From Gemmatimonadaceae bacterium (GTDB taxonomy: Bacteria; Gemmatimonadota; Gemmatimonadetes; Gemmatimonadales; Gemmatimonadaceae), in contig JAIEMN010000002.1 of assembly GCA_019752115.1 (NCBI GenBank), positions 1 through 64,000 of the forward strand: a DNA stretch of 64,000 nt, in the 5' to 3' direction. Each line of letters opens with the position of its first letter. Within the stretch, counting starts at the first letter, position 1. Below the pieces are notes generated by a model. It was not told where the DNA came from. It did no database searches and was given only the letters and a program-made list of their open reading frames with translations. Made by a program: the position numbers and the translations under genes. Of the stretch, positions 1 to 9,502 are shown piece after piece.

Positions 1-11
1 TGGGCTACGCC

Positions 12-404
12 TCAGCTCGCCTGTGGTGGCCGGTTTTCAGGTGTCCACTGGTGGCCGGATTTGGGTGTCCACCGAGGCACAACCTGCCGGACCATCATTT
101 CACAGGTGTACGAAACGAGTTGAGTGTCGCCTGCGTCATGTGACACACAGAAGAGCAAGAGCATTGTGGGCTCTTGGCTCCCGACGCGAATTCCATTCTG
201 GCGCAGTTTAAGCTCCAGCCGATTGCGAACTGATGATGAATCTATGCCTGCAGCAGTTATTCCTAATGCAACATCAAAGCCTTTAAGGCCGGTGAGCGTC
301 ATGTCGGGGTCGTACACTGTGGTTATGGGCCGTGACGCTGGTTGTGCCACCAGTAGAACCGGGAACAACGACATAGCGATAAACGCGATCAGGCGGCTTA
401 GCAT
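12..404 (-). CDS. Small secreted protein with a repeat-derived C-terminus
   Basis: Encodes 130 residues. The N-terminus is a clear signal peptide (MLSRLIAFIAMSLF, cleavage near VAQP), so the product is probably periplasmic or secreted. GAGGA lies just upstream of the ATG at 404 and supports this start. The body, roughly residues 22-110, matches no family I recognise. The last 20 or so residues, starting near WTPKSGHQWTPE, are translated from the 25-bp tandem repeat and are unlikely to belong to the original protein. The gene therefore looks truncated by an insertion-sequence end and extended to a fortuitous stop. Confidence 0.5.
   Translation of the reverse strand: MLSRLIAFIAMSLFPVLLVAQPASRPITTVYDPDMTLTGLKGFDVALGITAAGIDSSSVRNRLELKLRQNGIRVGSQEPTMLLLFCVSHDAGDTQLVSYTCEMMVRQVVPRWTPKSGHQWTPENRPPQAS
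25..74. repeat. Tandem 25-bp repeat resembling an IS21-family end
   Basis: Two adjacent 25-bp units (25-49 and 50-74) share GGTGGCCGG followed by GGTGTCCAC. IS21-family elements carry such multiple repeats at their ends as IstA binding sites, and I recall this GTGGCCGG/GTGTCCAC wording from those ends. No transposase lies inside the window, so any element would continue to the left or be a remnant. The repeat forms the last codons of the neighbouring leftward gene. The family assignment is from memory of the motif. Confidence 0.4.
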
Positions 405-677
405 GGTCTATCCTCAATAGCAGCCGATAAGTGAATGTTTTGGAGCGCCTCAGTCGACGCTCTGATTTGTAATCAGTGCGCGCGGAGTCGCGTGAACGGT
501 CCGATAACGCAGCGCACGACAAGAGCTTAGCACCTGCTGCAGAAGTCCGCCTGCCATCTGCTCTCGTCTCACGGCTACACCAGCGGCTACACACACCCCG
601 AAAACGCGTCTCCGTCTCGAAGCAGAGCACATATAACCGAGAAGGAATACGCGGATCGTCGGGGGGCGGGGTGAGCG
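405..677. other. Intergenic stretch, nothing recognised
   Basis: Upstream region of the small secreted gene and downstream of the 678-1658 gene. Open frames here have no ribosome-binding site and read as shadows. I see no RNA gene, hairpin or repeat. Confidence 0.5.
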
Positions 678-1658
678 TCAGCAGCTCCGCCAGACGAGCA
701 GTGCCAGTAAGCCGACGATGATCCACAGCGGCGTTCGTAATTGCTCAATCGCGAAGCCGATCCCATTCCCCTGAAGCGCCTCACGGGTCCCGTCCCGTAT
801 CGCGGCCTGACGTTCGACCGAACGCATCCGATCCATGAACGATCCGGGTTCAGGCTCGTCGATTCTGCTTTGCGAACGTGTTGCAGCGTCGCCGCTCGTA
901 ACCGCTCGGGATGTTCCTGAGCGACTCCGTCGGCGTTGACGAGAGAAGGACAGCGTAAACCGGCGAGCCGAGCCCAGTCGAGGCGGGGTGACGGCGAGAC
1001 CTGATCCGTTTTCTAGCTGAAGCTGACTTTCACTGACTAACGTCTTGATCGAGTAGGCAGTGATTGAGGGGCTCCACGCGGCGTAGAAGCCGCTAACCCC
1101 CGTCAGCCGAAGATAGGCTCGATTCCGCTGTGGGCTTTCCGCCAGCCGGCACATTCGCTCGTATGCAGACTTCGGTACCGTCAATGAAACGGCTAGCTCA
1201 TCATCTTCGCTTCGCGTTCGAAAGTCGACTTCGTGCTCGTGCTTGATTCCGCCCCACACGTGGCAAGTCGCGTCCTCCACACCATCCGGCGCAGGCTCGA
1301 CGGTCAACGACATCTTGGAGATCGTCCGGCTAGTGCCAAAGTGAGAGAAGGACGTCTCTTCTGGAATTAGCTTCGCGCCGAGATGATCGCTTACGCGCGC
1401 GAGAAGCGGGGGGCCGACCGTGAACTCGTCGTCTGCCTCATCGGTCACCTCCGACGCTGCAACATCCCGATGTCCGTCTCCCTCGACGCTCACGAAGCGC
1501 TGAATATCGCGGACGTCGAAAGAGGCCGACCAAGTGAACGGGATCATTGGTGAGCCGATCGGCGTACCGTCCGCGCCAATCTCTCGAATCGCCCATGAGT
1601 GTCCTTCGGGCGATCTGCTCGCTTCGAGCGCAACTCGGTAATCAAAGAATCGCTTCAT
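678..1658 (-). CDS. Hypothetical protein with C-terminal membrane anchor
   Basis: Predicted at 326 residues using the ATG at 1658 (MKRFFDYRVALEAS); an in-frame ATG at 1682 would add eight residues. The protein is soluble for most of its length, has a basic, serine-rich segment at about residues 235-275, and ends in one hydrophobic helix (LWIIVGLLALLVW) just before the stop. This suggests a tail-anchored protein facing the cytoplasm. I do not recognise the family. It lies about 10 bp downstream of a frameshifted gene on the same strand and probably shared an operon with it. Confidence 0.6.
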   Translation of the reverse strand: MKRFFDYRVALEASRSPEGHSWAIREIGADGTPIGSPMIPFTWSASFDVRDIQRFVSVEGDGHRDVAASEVTDEADDEFTVGPPLLARVSDHLGAKLIPEETSFSHFGTSRTISKMSLTVEPAPDGVEDATCHVWGGIKHEHEVDFRTRSEDDELAVSLTVPKSAYERMCRLAESPQRNRAYLRLTGVSGFYAAWSPSITAYSIKTLVSESQLQLENGSGLAVTPPRLGSARRFTLSFSRQRRRSRSGTSRAVTSGDAATRSQSRIDEPEPGSFMDRMRSVERQAAIRDGTREALQGNGIGFAIEQLRTPLWIIVGLLALLVWRSC

Positions 1659-1668
1659 CGGCTTCCGA

Positions 1669-1981
1669 TTAAGGGGCTGCATAAAGCTCTGGCACCGACC
1701 ACCGATTCGCCAGCTCGCGGATTTCCCCGGCGCGAAGGCGGGACGAGACGCTCCGGATAGAGCCCCATTTCAGCTGAGATGCCGGTATGCGCGGCCTCCC
1801 AAATGCCACGAAGGAGTGAGGCTTGGTGCGCGTCCCGACACCAGATGATCTCGCCCCCGTCGCCGAGATCCAGCGGGCATGAGTTCGTGGTCGAAATACC
1901 CGCAGCATATCGGTCGGCGTCACCGCACCGTAATCGCCGAACGCTTCGTACCACGGACGTCTTAGGCGTGGCTTGCTGCAT
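1669..1981 (-). pseudogene. Frameshifted small hypothetical gene
   Basis: One frame from the ATG at 1981 reads convincingly up to LYPERLV. The sense then continues in the next frame as RLRAGEIRELANRW and ends ELYAAP at a TAA at 1669. The switch falls around 1731-1750, in the minus-strand run GTCCCGCC. A single-base indel joins the halves into a protein of about 104 residues that stops about 10 bp before the next gene. I do not recognise the family. It may be a real pseudogene, a sequencing error or, less likely, programmed frameshifting. Confidence 0.45.
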
Positions 1982-2054
1982 GGAAATTCACGCCATACAT
2001 TCGCGCCGATTCCGTCCGCCTAATTGCTTGACACACTAACAACTGGAGGAGAGC

Positions 2055-2591
2055 ATGTCGAAGCTCCGAAGCGCACTCGCCCCGAGGTTCTCTCTGAACC
2101 CATTGCTCGTGGTACTCGTTGCAACCCTCTTCAGTGGATGCGCGGCTATCGTCCACGGATCGAGTCAGACTCTCCCCATCAATACCTCGCCCAATCAGGT
2201 TCACATCGCAGTGAAGAACGGCGCAGGCGTTGAAATTGCGAGTGGTACGGCGCCAATGAACCTTCCCCTCACTCGGAAGAACGAGTATTCGATTGAGCTT
2301 TCTATCGCTGGATACGAGCCTCAGAAGCTACAACTGACCCGTGGCTTGTCAGGTTGGTTTTGGTGGAACTTTGTCCTGGGAGGCCCTGTCGGAATGATCA
2401 TCGACTACGCGGCAGGCGCAATGTGGAAGCTTCAGCCCAGCTCACTCGACATCCGAATGCGCAAGTCGGAAGCGAAGGATGCAAACGAACTACTGGTGAC
2501 TTTCATGTCGTCCAACGGAAGTCGATTGAGAGAGGCGGTACTTCCGCTCGTCAAATCGTCAGCCTCATCGGACATGCAGCTTCGACGTTAA
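2055..2591 (+). CDS. Lipoprotein, possibly PEGA-like
   Basis: Encodes 178 residues. The start is set by GGAGGAGA placed six bases before the ATG, the strongest ribosome-binding site in this part of the window. A signal peptide ends in a lipobox (LFSGC at about residues 26-30), so the mature protein should be lipid-anchored. Residues about 40-100 (NQVHIAVKNGAGV, GTAPMNLPL, GYEPQKLQL) read like a PEGA-type beta domain, and a glycine-rich hydrophobic segment follows (WWNFVLGGPVGMIIDYA). Similar small lipoproteins occur near phage-derived genes. The role is unknown. The gene is convergent with the portal-like gene. Confidence 0.7.
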   Translation: MSKLRSALAPRFSLNPLLVVLVATLFSGCAAIVHGSSQTLPINTSPNQVHIAVKNGAGVEIASGTAPMNLPLTRKNEYSIELSIAGYEPQKLQLTRGLSGWFWWNFVLGGPVGMIIDYAAGAMWKLQPSSLDIRMRKSEAKDANELLVTFMSSNGSRLREAVLPLVKSSASSDMQLRR

Positions 2592-2650
2592 CGAACGCGT
2601 CGCCCTGCGGACGTCCTAGGGCGAGCATATCTAATGCCGCTGCCCGAATC

Positions 2651-2685
2651 CCGTGGGTATTGTCGGTTTGTCGTAATACCCACGG
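2651..2685. terminator. Bidirectional hairpin between convergent genes
   Basis: A perfect 11-bp stem, CCGTGGGTATT (2651-2661) pairing with 2675-2685, around a 13-base loop, lies in the gap between the lipoprotein and the portal-like gene. The plus side continues ATTTCTCC, a weak T-tract. Its placement supports a two-way terminator. Confidence 0.6.
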
Positions 2686-2715
2686 ATTTCTCCGCTTTCT
2701 TCTGGCCTGATCGAG

Positions 2716-4188
2716 CTAGGCGGCATCGCGCTCCAGCGCGATCCTGGCCTTCTCGCGGTCGGCGTCGAAACCGGCTGGGAGGAGCTGACCACGCTCCATG
2801 AGCTGCCAAAGCGTATCGAGGGTGAGCTGCCCCCGTTCCTGCATACCTGCCAGCAGAGATAGCGTCGCCTCCGGAATGACCGTCGCCTCGAAGTCCCGAT
2901 TGAGCGAGAACGACCCGCCGCTTTCCGTAGCGCTCTTCCTAATCGCGAGCCCGCACCATTCGGCGTGAATGGCGAGTCCCGCCTCGACGGCATCCTCGAA
3001 TCGTCGCGCGGCATCGGCGAGCGTGGAGTTCTGCGACGCGGTGTCGAGTCGACGGGCCTCGGCGGTTTCGGCGGCTCGCGTATCTCGCTGAATGAACGCC
3101 AAGCCGAGGGTCGCCATCCGCTGCTCTAACCGCTGCAGCTCTTCCGCCGTCGGGACGAAAGCGGTCCCTGCAGGCTCCGCCCAGCCAAAGGCGCCGGACT
3201 CGTTCAACTGCAGCAGCACGTTCGGGCCGATCTGGACGGACGGGTTCTCCGCCCCCTCGGGGGTGATCAGTCCCTTCGCCCAAGGTACCGGGACGCAGCA
3301 GAGGTGCATGAGCCATCGGCGATCCGCGTTGACGCGATAGTGCGCGAGGTTGACGTCGGCGAGATCCAGCAGCGCCGGACGGGCGACGAAGCGTCCAGCG
3401 GGCAACCCGAGCTGAAAGCCGACGAACGGGATGCGGGAGGGACCGCGAAGCTCAGTCTCCTCCTCGATGATCTGCAGCCGGGAGCCCGCGCCGTCACGTT
3501 CGGCCCAGAGTTCGACGGTGATCCGATTGGACGCCAACTCATGGCGATAGACCCGATAACGCTGCTCTCGCCGGACACCGAACCGGCCAGACGGGACCGT
3601 TTGCGTCTCGGTGAGCACGAGCAGGGTGAGGACTTGCTCGGCCCCCCTCGGCTCGGTGCGCCATGCCCGAATGTCCTCGGCTGGGACGAATGACCACGTC
3701 GGGCGGAGTCGGCGATCCCGTACGTCCTTCAGGGTGAGGCGTCCCCCATCGAGATGCTCAGGTACGCGGGGGTACTCAACCAAGAAGCCGCCGTAGCCCG
3801 TGACAAGGCCATCGAGAAAGGCATCCCGAAGAAAGACGTCTCCGTGAGCACCGTTCGTCCCAAGCGCCTCATAGTGCTCGCGGATCTCGCGTGGAATGTC
3901 AGCGCCTAGGCCAGGAGGCCGCTGGAAGACGAGTGCTGTGATAGCCGAAACCGTGCGGCCAAAGCCGTTGTAGACCTCGGTAAAGCGTCCCCGCCGCGCG
4001 TGATCGACGGGGCGTTCAGCCTCATGACGAGGGAGGTAGGTGACGAGGTCCTCGTGGATCGCACGAGAGCCAGTGTAGAGATCCCGGCAGGCTTTGCGGT
4101 CTTCGAGGAACCGCAGCGTTTCGGGATGGCGAACTTCCGGAGAGTCTTCCGGGGTGGCGTCGAGACCGGGCGTGAGCCACGCGGTCAT
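2716..4188 (-). CDS. DUF4055 phage portal-like protein
   Basis: Encodes 490 residues from the ATG at 4188, chosen because GAGGA precedes it and because the family's conserved part begins shortly after (MTAWLTPGLDATPED). The N-terminal half carries features I associate with DUF4055, a phage portal-like family: FGRTVSAITALVFQRPP, a DAFLDGLVTGYGGFLVEY segment, and SFVPAEDIRAWR. The C-terminus is helical. Portals form the dodecameric DNA channel of tailed-phage heads. No terminase, protease or capsid gene is nearby, so this is probably an isolated prophage relic, although the frame is intact. The surrounding DNA is less GC-rich than the rest of the window. Confidence 0.75.
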   Translation of the reverse strand: MTAWLTPGLDATPEDSPEVRHPETLRFLEDRKACRDLYTGSRAIHEDLVTYLPRHEAERPVDHARRGRFTEVYNGFGRTVSAITALVFQRPPGLGADIPREIREHYEALGTNGAHGDVFLRDAFLDGLVTGYGGFLVEYPRVPEHLDGGRLTLKDVRDRRLRPTWSFVPAEDIRAWRTEPRGAEQVLTLLVLTETQTVPSGRFGVRREQRYRVYRHELASNRITVELWAERDGAGSRLQIIEEETELRGPSRIPFVGFQLGLPAGRFVARPALLDLADVNLAHYRVNADRRWLMHLCCVPVPWAKGLITPEGAENPSVQIGPNVLLQLNESGAFGWAEPAGTAFVPTAEELQRLEQRMATLGLAFIQRDTRAAETAEARRLDTASQNSTLADAARRFEDAVEAGLAIHAEWCGLAIRKSATESGGSFSLNRDFEATVIPEATLSLLAGMQERGQLTLDTLWQLMERGQLLPAGFDADREKARIALERDAA

Positions 4189-4286
4189 GGTAATGTCCTC
4201 GCAGCGGGAGGACGCGCATCCCGCGCGGTCGGACGTCACCGTTCCCGTCATCGAGAACGCGTGTAACGCCAACACAGAGAAGCTAA

Positions 4287-4318
4287 AACGCTCGACTGCG
4301 ATCTTGCAGTCGAGCGTT
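4287..4318 (-). terminator. Intrinsic terminator after the DUF2335 gene
   Basis: A perfect 13-bp stem, AACGCTCGACTGC at 4287-4299 pairing with 4306-4318, around a 6-base loop. Read on the minus strand it is followed by a short T run (TTTT) then AGC. It lies downstream of the DUF2335 gene and upstream of the portal-like gene, so the two should be separate transcripts. Confidence 0.75.
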
Positions 4319-4352
4319 CTTGTCAACGAAAGCGGCCCAAGAAACAGAGACC

Positions 4353-4835
4353 CTAGAGCTTCGTTGGCGCGCCGGATCTCGGCGGGAATAGCAGCCGAAG
4401 CACCTGCACGATGATTGGACTCATGAAGAGCGCAGCCATCTTCTCCTGTCCCGAGATCGCCATATAGATGGCGGTTGCCAGCGAGACAAGGAGAACAGAG
4501 TAAAGCATCCACTGTCCTCGTTTGGTCTCGCTTCGGCCAGCACGCTGATCCTCGATGGTAGCGTCGGTGGTGATCCGCTCCATTTCGCGCTCGTGAGCGG
4601 CTTGCTGCAACCGATTGTTCTGCTCAGCCGAGGTCCACGTAACGATCTCTTTTGCGAGACCGGGGAACCTATCCTCGTATTCCTGAAGTGTATCGGGAGA
4701 AGGAATAGGCCCCGAGTGGCCCTTGATGTTCACACGAGCACCCGGGATGGTCGGCGGAGCCAAGTTGTTCGGCTGCGCGGGCGAAGTGACAACTCCCTTC
4801 TTCGTCGGCGGCGATGGCTTATTCCCTTTGCTCAT
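4353..4835 (-). CDS. DUF2335 membrane protein
   Basis: Encodes 160 residues from the ATG at 4835; a GTG at 4850 is an alternative start. After a proline-rich N-terminus the protein shows the DUF2335 pattern: GPIPSPDTLQEYEDRFPG, then a charged amphipathic helix (residues about 65-105), then two hydrophobic helices (SVLLVSLATAIYMAI and a second near LFMSPIIVQVLRLLF). The function of this family is unknown. It is frequent in prophages and mobile islands, which fits the phage portal-like gene next door. It follows the 4855-5115 gene closely and ends at a strong intrinsic terminator. Confidence 0.75.
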   Translation of the reverse strand: MSKGNKPSPPTKKGVVTSPAQPNNLAPPTIPGARVNIKGHSGPIPSPDTLQEYEDRFPGLAKEIVTWTSAEQNNRLQQAAHEREMERITTDATIEDQRAGRSETKRGQWMLYSVLLVSLATAIYMAISGQEKMAALFMSPIIVQVLRLLFPPRSGAPTKL

Positions 4836-4854
4836 TCGCCGCGTGCCCACGAGC

Positions 4855-5115
4855 TCAGCGGGGAAGCGCTCGTTGCTTCGTCACCTTCGTCAGCGCCCGA
4901 TCGTAGTCCCCGCGAATGTTGGACCAGTCGAGCTCGACCGCTTCCCGCAAGGAAAGCTGATCTCGACGCACACGAGGATCGAATCTGAGAGGCGGAGTAG
5001 CGGCTCCCAAATCGAGCGTCGCCGATGCTCTTCGTAGCGCCAGTATTAGACGCTTCACCGATTTCTGTTTGCGGAGCATATGTGTGAACCTGACGTTCAG
5101 AGAGATCGGACGCAA
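4855..5115 (-). CDS. Small hypothetical protein
   Basis: Proposed 86-residue product using a TTG at 5115, nine bases after GGGAGG. An ATG four bases earlier (5119) opens a different 95-codon frame with an equally good ribosome-binding-site spacing. I prefer the 5115 frame because its later part looks like real protein (SLREAVELDWSN, YDRALTKVTKQ), its third codon positions there become GC-rich, and it ends 20 bp before the DUF2335 start. No family is recognised. A start at 5079 (MLRKQKS) is also possible. Confidence 0.4.
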   Translation of the reverse strand: MRPISLNVRFTHMLRKQKSVKRLILALRRASATLDLGAATPPLRFDPRVRRDQLSLREAVELDWSNIRGDYDRALTKVTKQRALPR

Positions 5116-5299
5116 CCATGCTTACCTCCCGACAGCATTCATTGTTTCGTCTTCAGTGACAGAATCGAATAACGAAATTACAGGCTGAGCGGGGAAACAG
5201 AGACGCTAAGCACATTTAACTGTCGAAGGCGCGAGCTCATTTGTGCCGAAACTGTGTAGCCGTGGTGTAGCCACGGGGCGAGAATTTGAGGTAAGAACA

Positions 5300-5335
5300 A
5301 AAGCGCCGCAACGACCTAAGTCGTTACGGCGCTTT
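5300..5335 (-). terminator. Terminator of tRNA-Gln
   Basis: AAAGCGCCG (5300-5308) pairs with CGGCGCTTT (5327-5335), with an inner AACGAC/GTCGTT stem and a CTAA loop. On the minus strand the hairpin begins five bases after the tRNA 3' end and is followed by TTTGTTCTT. Confidence 0.75.
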
Positions 5336-5339
5336 GTAT

Positions 5340-5410
5340 TGCCCCTCCTGGGGTCGAACCAGGAACCTTCTGATCCAGAGTCAGACGCTCTGCCAGTTGA
5401 GCTAAGGGGC
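5340..5410 (-). tRNA. tRNA-Gln (anticodon CTG)
   Basis: The minus strand folds as a cloverleaf. The acceptor stem is GCCCCTT/GAGGGGC, the D arm starts AGCTCAACTGG, and the anticodon stem TCTGA/TCAGA encloses the loop CTCTGGA with anticodon CTG. The T arm is CCTGG TTCGACC CCAGG, and the discriminator base is A at 5340. CCA is not encoded. It decodes CAG. The tRNA lies just downstream of glnS and the Uma2 gene on the same strand, and its 3' side faces the phage-like islet. Confidence 0.92.
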
Positions 5411-5489
5411 AGCTGGCTTTCCCGGCGAGATCCACCGGGAGCCCACAAATATAGGGCGCCCGGCCCGCAACGGTAGTGCCGGCGGATTC

Positions 5490-6068
5490 CTACTCCACCG
5501 GGGGCAGCCCCGCCTCGGCCCAGATCGGCGCCAGCGGGATCGCACACCCTTCCGGGGACCCAGACGGCTCCCAGCGCACCGACGTCACGCACACTTCCGG
5601 CCGGTCCGCCTCGGGGAGCCACCGCTCCACGAGCTGCGCCTCGGGGTCGACCAGCCAGCACTCGATCCCGGCCCGCTGCAGCCGCGGGCGTTTCCGGAGC
5701 TTGTCGTTGCGCGCCGTGCCGGGCGAGAGCACTTCGATCGCCAGGAGCGGCGCGGGCGCCGGCGCCTTCCCCCACATCACGTCCTGGCCGACCGGCGGCA
5801 ATACGAACACATCCGGCTGCACCAGCGTATACGGATCGAGAATGATGTCAGCCGGCGAGACCAGCACGACGCCGATGCCACGAGCGCGCACCCACTCGCG
5901 CAGCGCCGCGTACAGCGCCATCGCGACGGCCTGATGCCCGTACCGCGGCGCGGGGCTCACCAGCAGCTCCCCATCCACCGTCTCGTAGCGATGCCCGTCC
6001 TCCGGGATCGCCCACACGTCCTCCACGGACCAGCGACGCCCACGGGCGTCCTGCTGCAGGATCGGCAT
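5490..6068 (-). CDS. Uma2 family (DUF820) nuclease-fold protein
   Basis: Encodes 192 residues from the ATG at 6068. The pattern is typical of Uma2/DUF820 proteins with a PD-(D/E)XK-like fold: YETVDGELLVSPAP near the N-terminus, a VSPADIILDPYTLVQPDVFV core with the conserved QPD, and LLAIEVLSPGTARNDK, where IEVLSP and the following lysine are family hallmarks. These proteins are numerous in some bacteria and are annotated as putative endonucleases, but few have been tested. The start lies two bases after the glnS stop codon, so it is translationally coupled to glnS, with tRNA-Gln further downstream. Confidence 0.85.
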   Translation of the reverse strand: MPILQQDARGRRWSVEDVWAIPEDGHRYETVDGELLVSPAPRYGHQAVAMALYAALREWVRARGIGVVLVSPADIILDPYTLVQPDVFVLPPVGQDVMWGKAPAPAPLLAIEVLSPGTARNDKLRKRPRLQRAGIECWLVDPEAQLVERWLPEADRPEVCVTSVRWEPSGSPEGCAIPLAPIWAEAGLPPVE

Positions 6069-6070
6069 GG

Positions 6071-7786
<1,716 letters not shown>

Positions 7787-7790
7787 AATG

Positions 7791-7807
7791 GCTGGGTAGA
7801 ACCCAGC
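7791..7807 (-). promoter_or_regulatory. Hairpin at the glnS translation start
   Basis: GCTGGGT (7791-7797) and ACCCAGC (7801-7807) form a perfect 7-bp stem with a 3-base loop, ending four bases before the glnS GTG. If transcribed it would occupy the place of a ribosome-binding site, and no Shine-Dalgarno sequence is visible there. It could modulate initiation or be part of an operator. Which of these applies cannot be decided from sequence. Confidence 0.4.
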
Positions 7808-7880
7808 AATCTAAGCCACTCCCCTCTCAAAACGGCGGGTGGCGCTGGTATCAACGCCCCGGGGAGGGTGTATTTCGGAC

Positions 7881-9161
7881 GTGCGCCGACTCCTGACCGC
7901 CGTGGGCCTCGTGGCCGTGACACAGCTGGCCGCCTGCAAGGGGGCGGCACTCGCCTATGGCGCCGATGTCGCCGCCGCCCGCACCGCCTTCGATGACCTG
8001 GCGGGCGCCCTCGAGGCCCGTTTCACCAACGTGGTGCGCGCGCCCAAGTTCGCCTATGCGCGGCTTCGCATCGCCCGCTACGCCTTCGCCCCCTCCAAGC
8101 TGGTGAACGACACCGCCATCTGGACGGGCGCGCGCACGACCCGCACCGGGCCGGCGCGCGATCTGGAGCTGCGGGCCGGCCTCACCGGCAACCAGTTCAC
8201 CTTTCTCGCCGCCCGCGGCGTCGCCACCCCCACGCACATCGGCGATCAGCGGCATCTCATTGCCCTCGAACAGCTCGGCGAGGACGACTGGTTCTGGCAC
8301 ACCGAGGTCGATCATGCCGTGGGCGCGATGGCCCCCGCGCGGGCAAGCGAGGTCTTTCGCGCGTTGCTCGCCGCCGCCGAGCGACCGGGTGGCGCCATCC
8401 GCGCCGACTACCGCGCCGCGTTTCCCCGCACCACCCAGGCACTCGGTCGCATGGTGCGCGTCGACACGATCCTCACCCAGGGAGCGAGCGACGGCTCCAC
8501 ACTGGTCACGCTGCGCCTGACCATCGATGGCACAACGCTCGGCCGCACCTTCCCCGCCTTCGGCAAGTACGTGCGCCAGTACATCGAGCCGGCGCGCTAT
8601 CGATTCCGCCTCTCGAGCGGCGGCACGGATTGGCTCGAGGCGCAGGGCGCGGAGAAGGCGCTCACGATCCAGTTCCGCTCGCACGACGGCCACCTGCGAC
8701 CGCTCGCCGGCGGTACGCGCGTCATGCCGGACACCGTCACGCTCACCGTCGATGCCAAAGCCAAGTTCGGCCTCTTCACCGTGGGCGTCAGCGCGATGCA
8801 AGGCGAGTTCGTCTTCGTGAACGACACGCCCCGCGAACGGGCGTGGGCCATGCGCTTCAACACGGAACCGCAATGGCACCTGCCACTGATCGCCGAGCGC
8901 CTGCTCCGCTCGCCGCTCCGACGCCCGTTCGAGGGGCGCGGTGTGGTCTTCCGCCTGGGGCTGCGCAGCGGTGCCGACGGACAGACGCTCCTCAACCGCA
9001 CGTTCGACGTGGCCGTGCGCGAAAGCGCGATCATGCGCTTTCTCGGCAACCTCGGCTTCACCGCGGTGAGCGACTACGCGGGGAAGGTGGAGGAGGAGGA
9101 GAACCGATTCATTGCGGAAGCGATGCGGGCGATGCGGGCCGACGCGGCGGGGCTCAAGTAA
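7881..9161 (+). CDS. Hypothetical lipoprotein
   Basis: About 426 residues from a GTG at 7881. The open frame extends back to a GTG at 7839, but the 7881 start gives a canonical lipoprotein signal (VRRLLTAVGLVAV then LAAC). The mature protein is rich in beta-prone stretches and arginine. It has recognisable segments such as GEDDWFWHTEVDHAVGAM and MQGEFVFVNDTP but no domain I can name. It is probably anchored in the outer membrane or periplasm. The gene is divergent from glnS and followed by a strong hairpin. Third codon positions are strongly GC, as in its neighbours, so it is not recently acquired. Confidence 0.75.
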   Translation: MRRLLTAVGLVAVTQLAACKGAALAYGADVAAARTAFDDLAGALEARFTNVVRAPKFAYARLRIARYAFAPSKLVNDTAIWTGARTTRTGPARDLELRAGLTGNQFTFLAARGVATPTHIGDQRHLIALEQLGEDDWFWHTEVDHAVGAMAPARASEVFRALLAAAERPGGAIRADYRAAFPRTTQALGRMVRVDTILTQGASDGSTLVTLRLTIDGTTLGRTFPAFGKYVRQYIEPARYRFRLSSGGTDWLEAQGAEKALTIQFRSHDGHLRPLAGGTRVMPDTVTLTVDAKAKFGLFTVGVSAMQGEFVFVNDTPRERAWAMRFNTEPQWHLPLIAERLLRSPLRRPFEGRGVVFRLGLRSGADGQTLLNRTFDVAVRESAIMRFLGNLGFTAVSDYAGKVEEEENRFIAEAMRAMRADAAGLK

Positions 9162-9173
9162 CCCGAAAACACA

Positions 9174-9201
9174 GAAGCCCTGACCCGAGGGTCAGGGCTT
9201 C
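9174..9201 (+). terminator. Terminator-like hairpin after the lipoprotein gene
   Basis: GAAGCCCTGACC (9174-9185) pairs perfectly with GGTCAGGGCTTC (9190-9201) around a CGAG tetraloop, 12 bases after the stop codon. There is no T-tract after it. Confidence 0.65.
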
Positions 9202-9270
9202 ACAAGCTGCCACGCGCGCCGTCATTGGAACTCTCCGTCCTACCGATCGGCGGCGGGCTTAACGCTTCAT

Positions 9271-9291
9271 ACACAGGACGATCGCCTGTGT
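9271..9291 (-). terminator. Hairpin in the tRNA-Ala 3' trailer
   Basis: ACACAGG (9271-9277) and CCTGTGT (9285-9291) form a perfect 7-bp stem about 75 bases beyond the tRNA-Ala 3' end. It is the only clear stem in the 9202-9363 gap. There is no T-run, so a terminator role is tentative. Confidence 0.35.
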
Positions 9292-9363
9292 TCCCGAGTA
9301 ACACCAGTGCCGAGTCGGTAACGATCAGGACTCATCGTTCCTACACAACCTGTACTGCGAAAG

Positions 9364-9436
9364 TGGAGCTGAGGGGGCTCGAACCCCTGACCTCTGCAAT
9401 GCGAATGCAGCGCTCTCCCAGCTGAGCTACAGCCCC
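9364..9436 (-). tRNA. tRNA-Ala (anticodon CGC)
   Basis: The minus strand gives a 73-base cloverleaf. The acceptor is GGGGCTG/CAGCTCC with discriminator A, and the D arm contains AGCTCAGCTGGGAGAGC. The anticodon stem CTGCA/TGCAG holds loop TTCGCAT with anticodon CGC, and the T arm is AGGGG TTCGAGC CCCCT. It decodes GCG. CCA is not encoded. Confidence 0.92.
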
Positions 9437-9502
9437 AAATGCGGCCCTGGTGGCCCGCGGTACTGCGTAAGTCGTTGCCAGTGAACGTCTTAAGAATAAG
9501 AT

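Noticed and set aside
5340-5410. Duplicate of the tRNA-Gln 3' end in 1-5300 as an att site
   Set aside because: I searched by eye for the T-arm and acceptor sequence and found no second copy.
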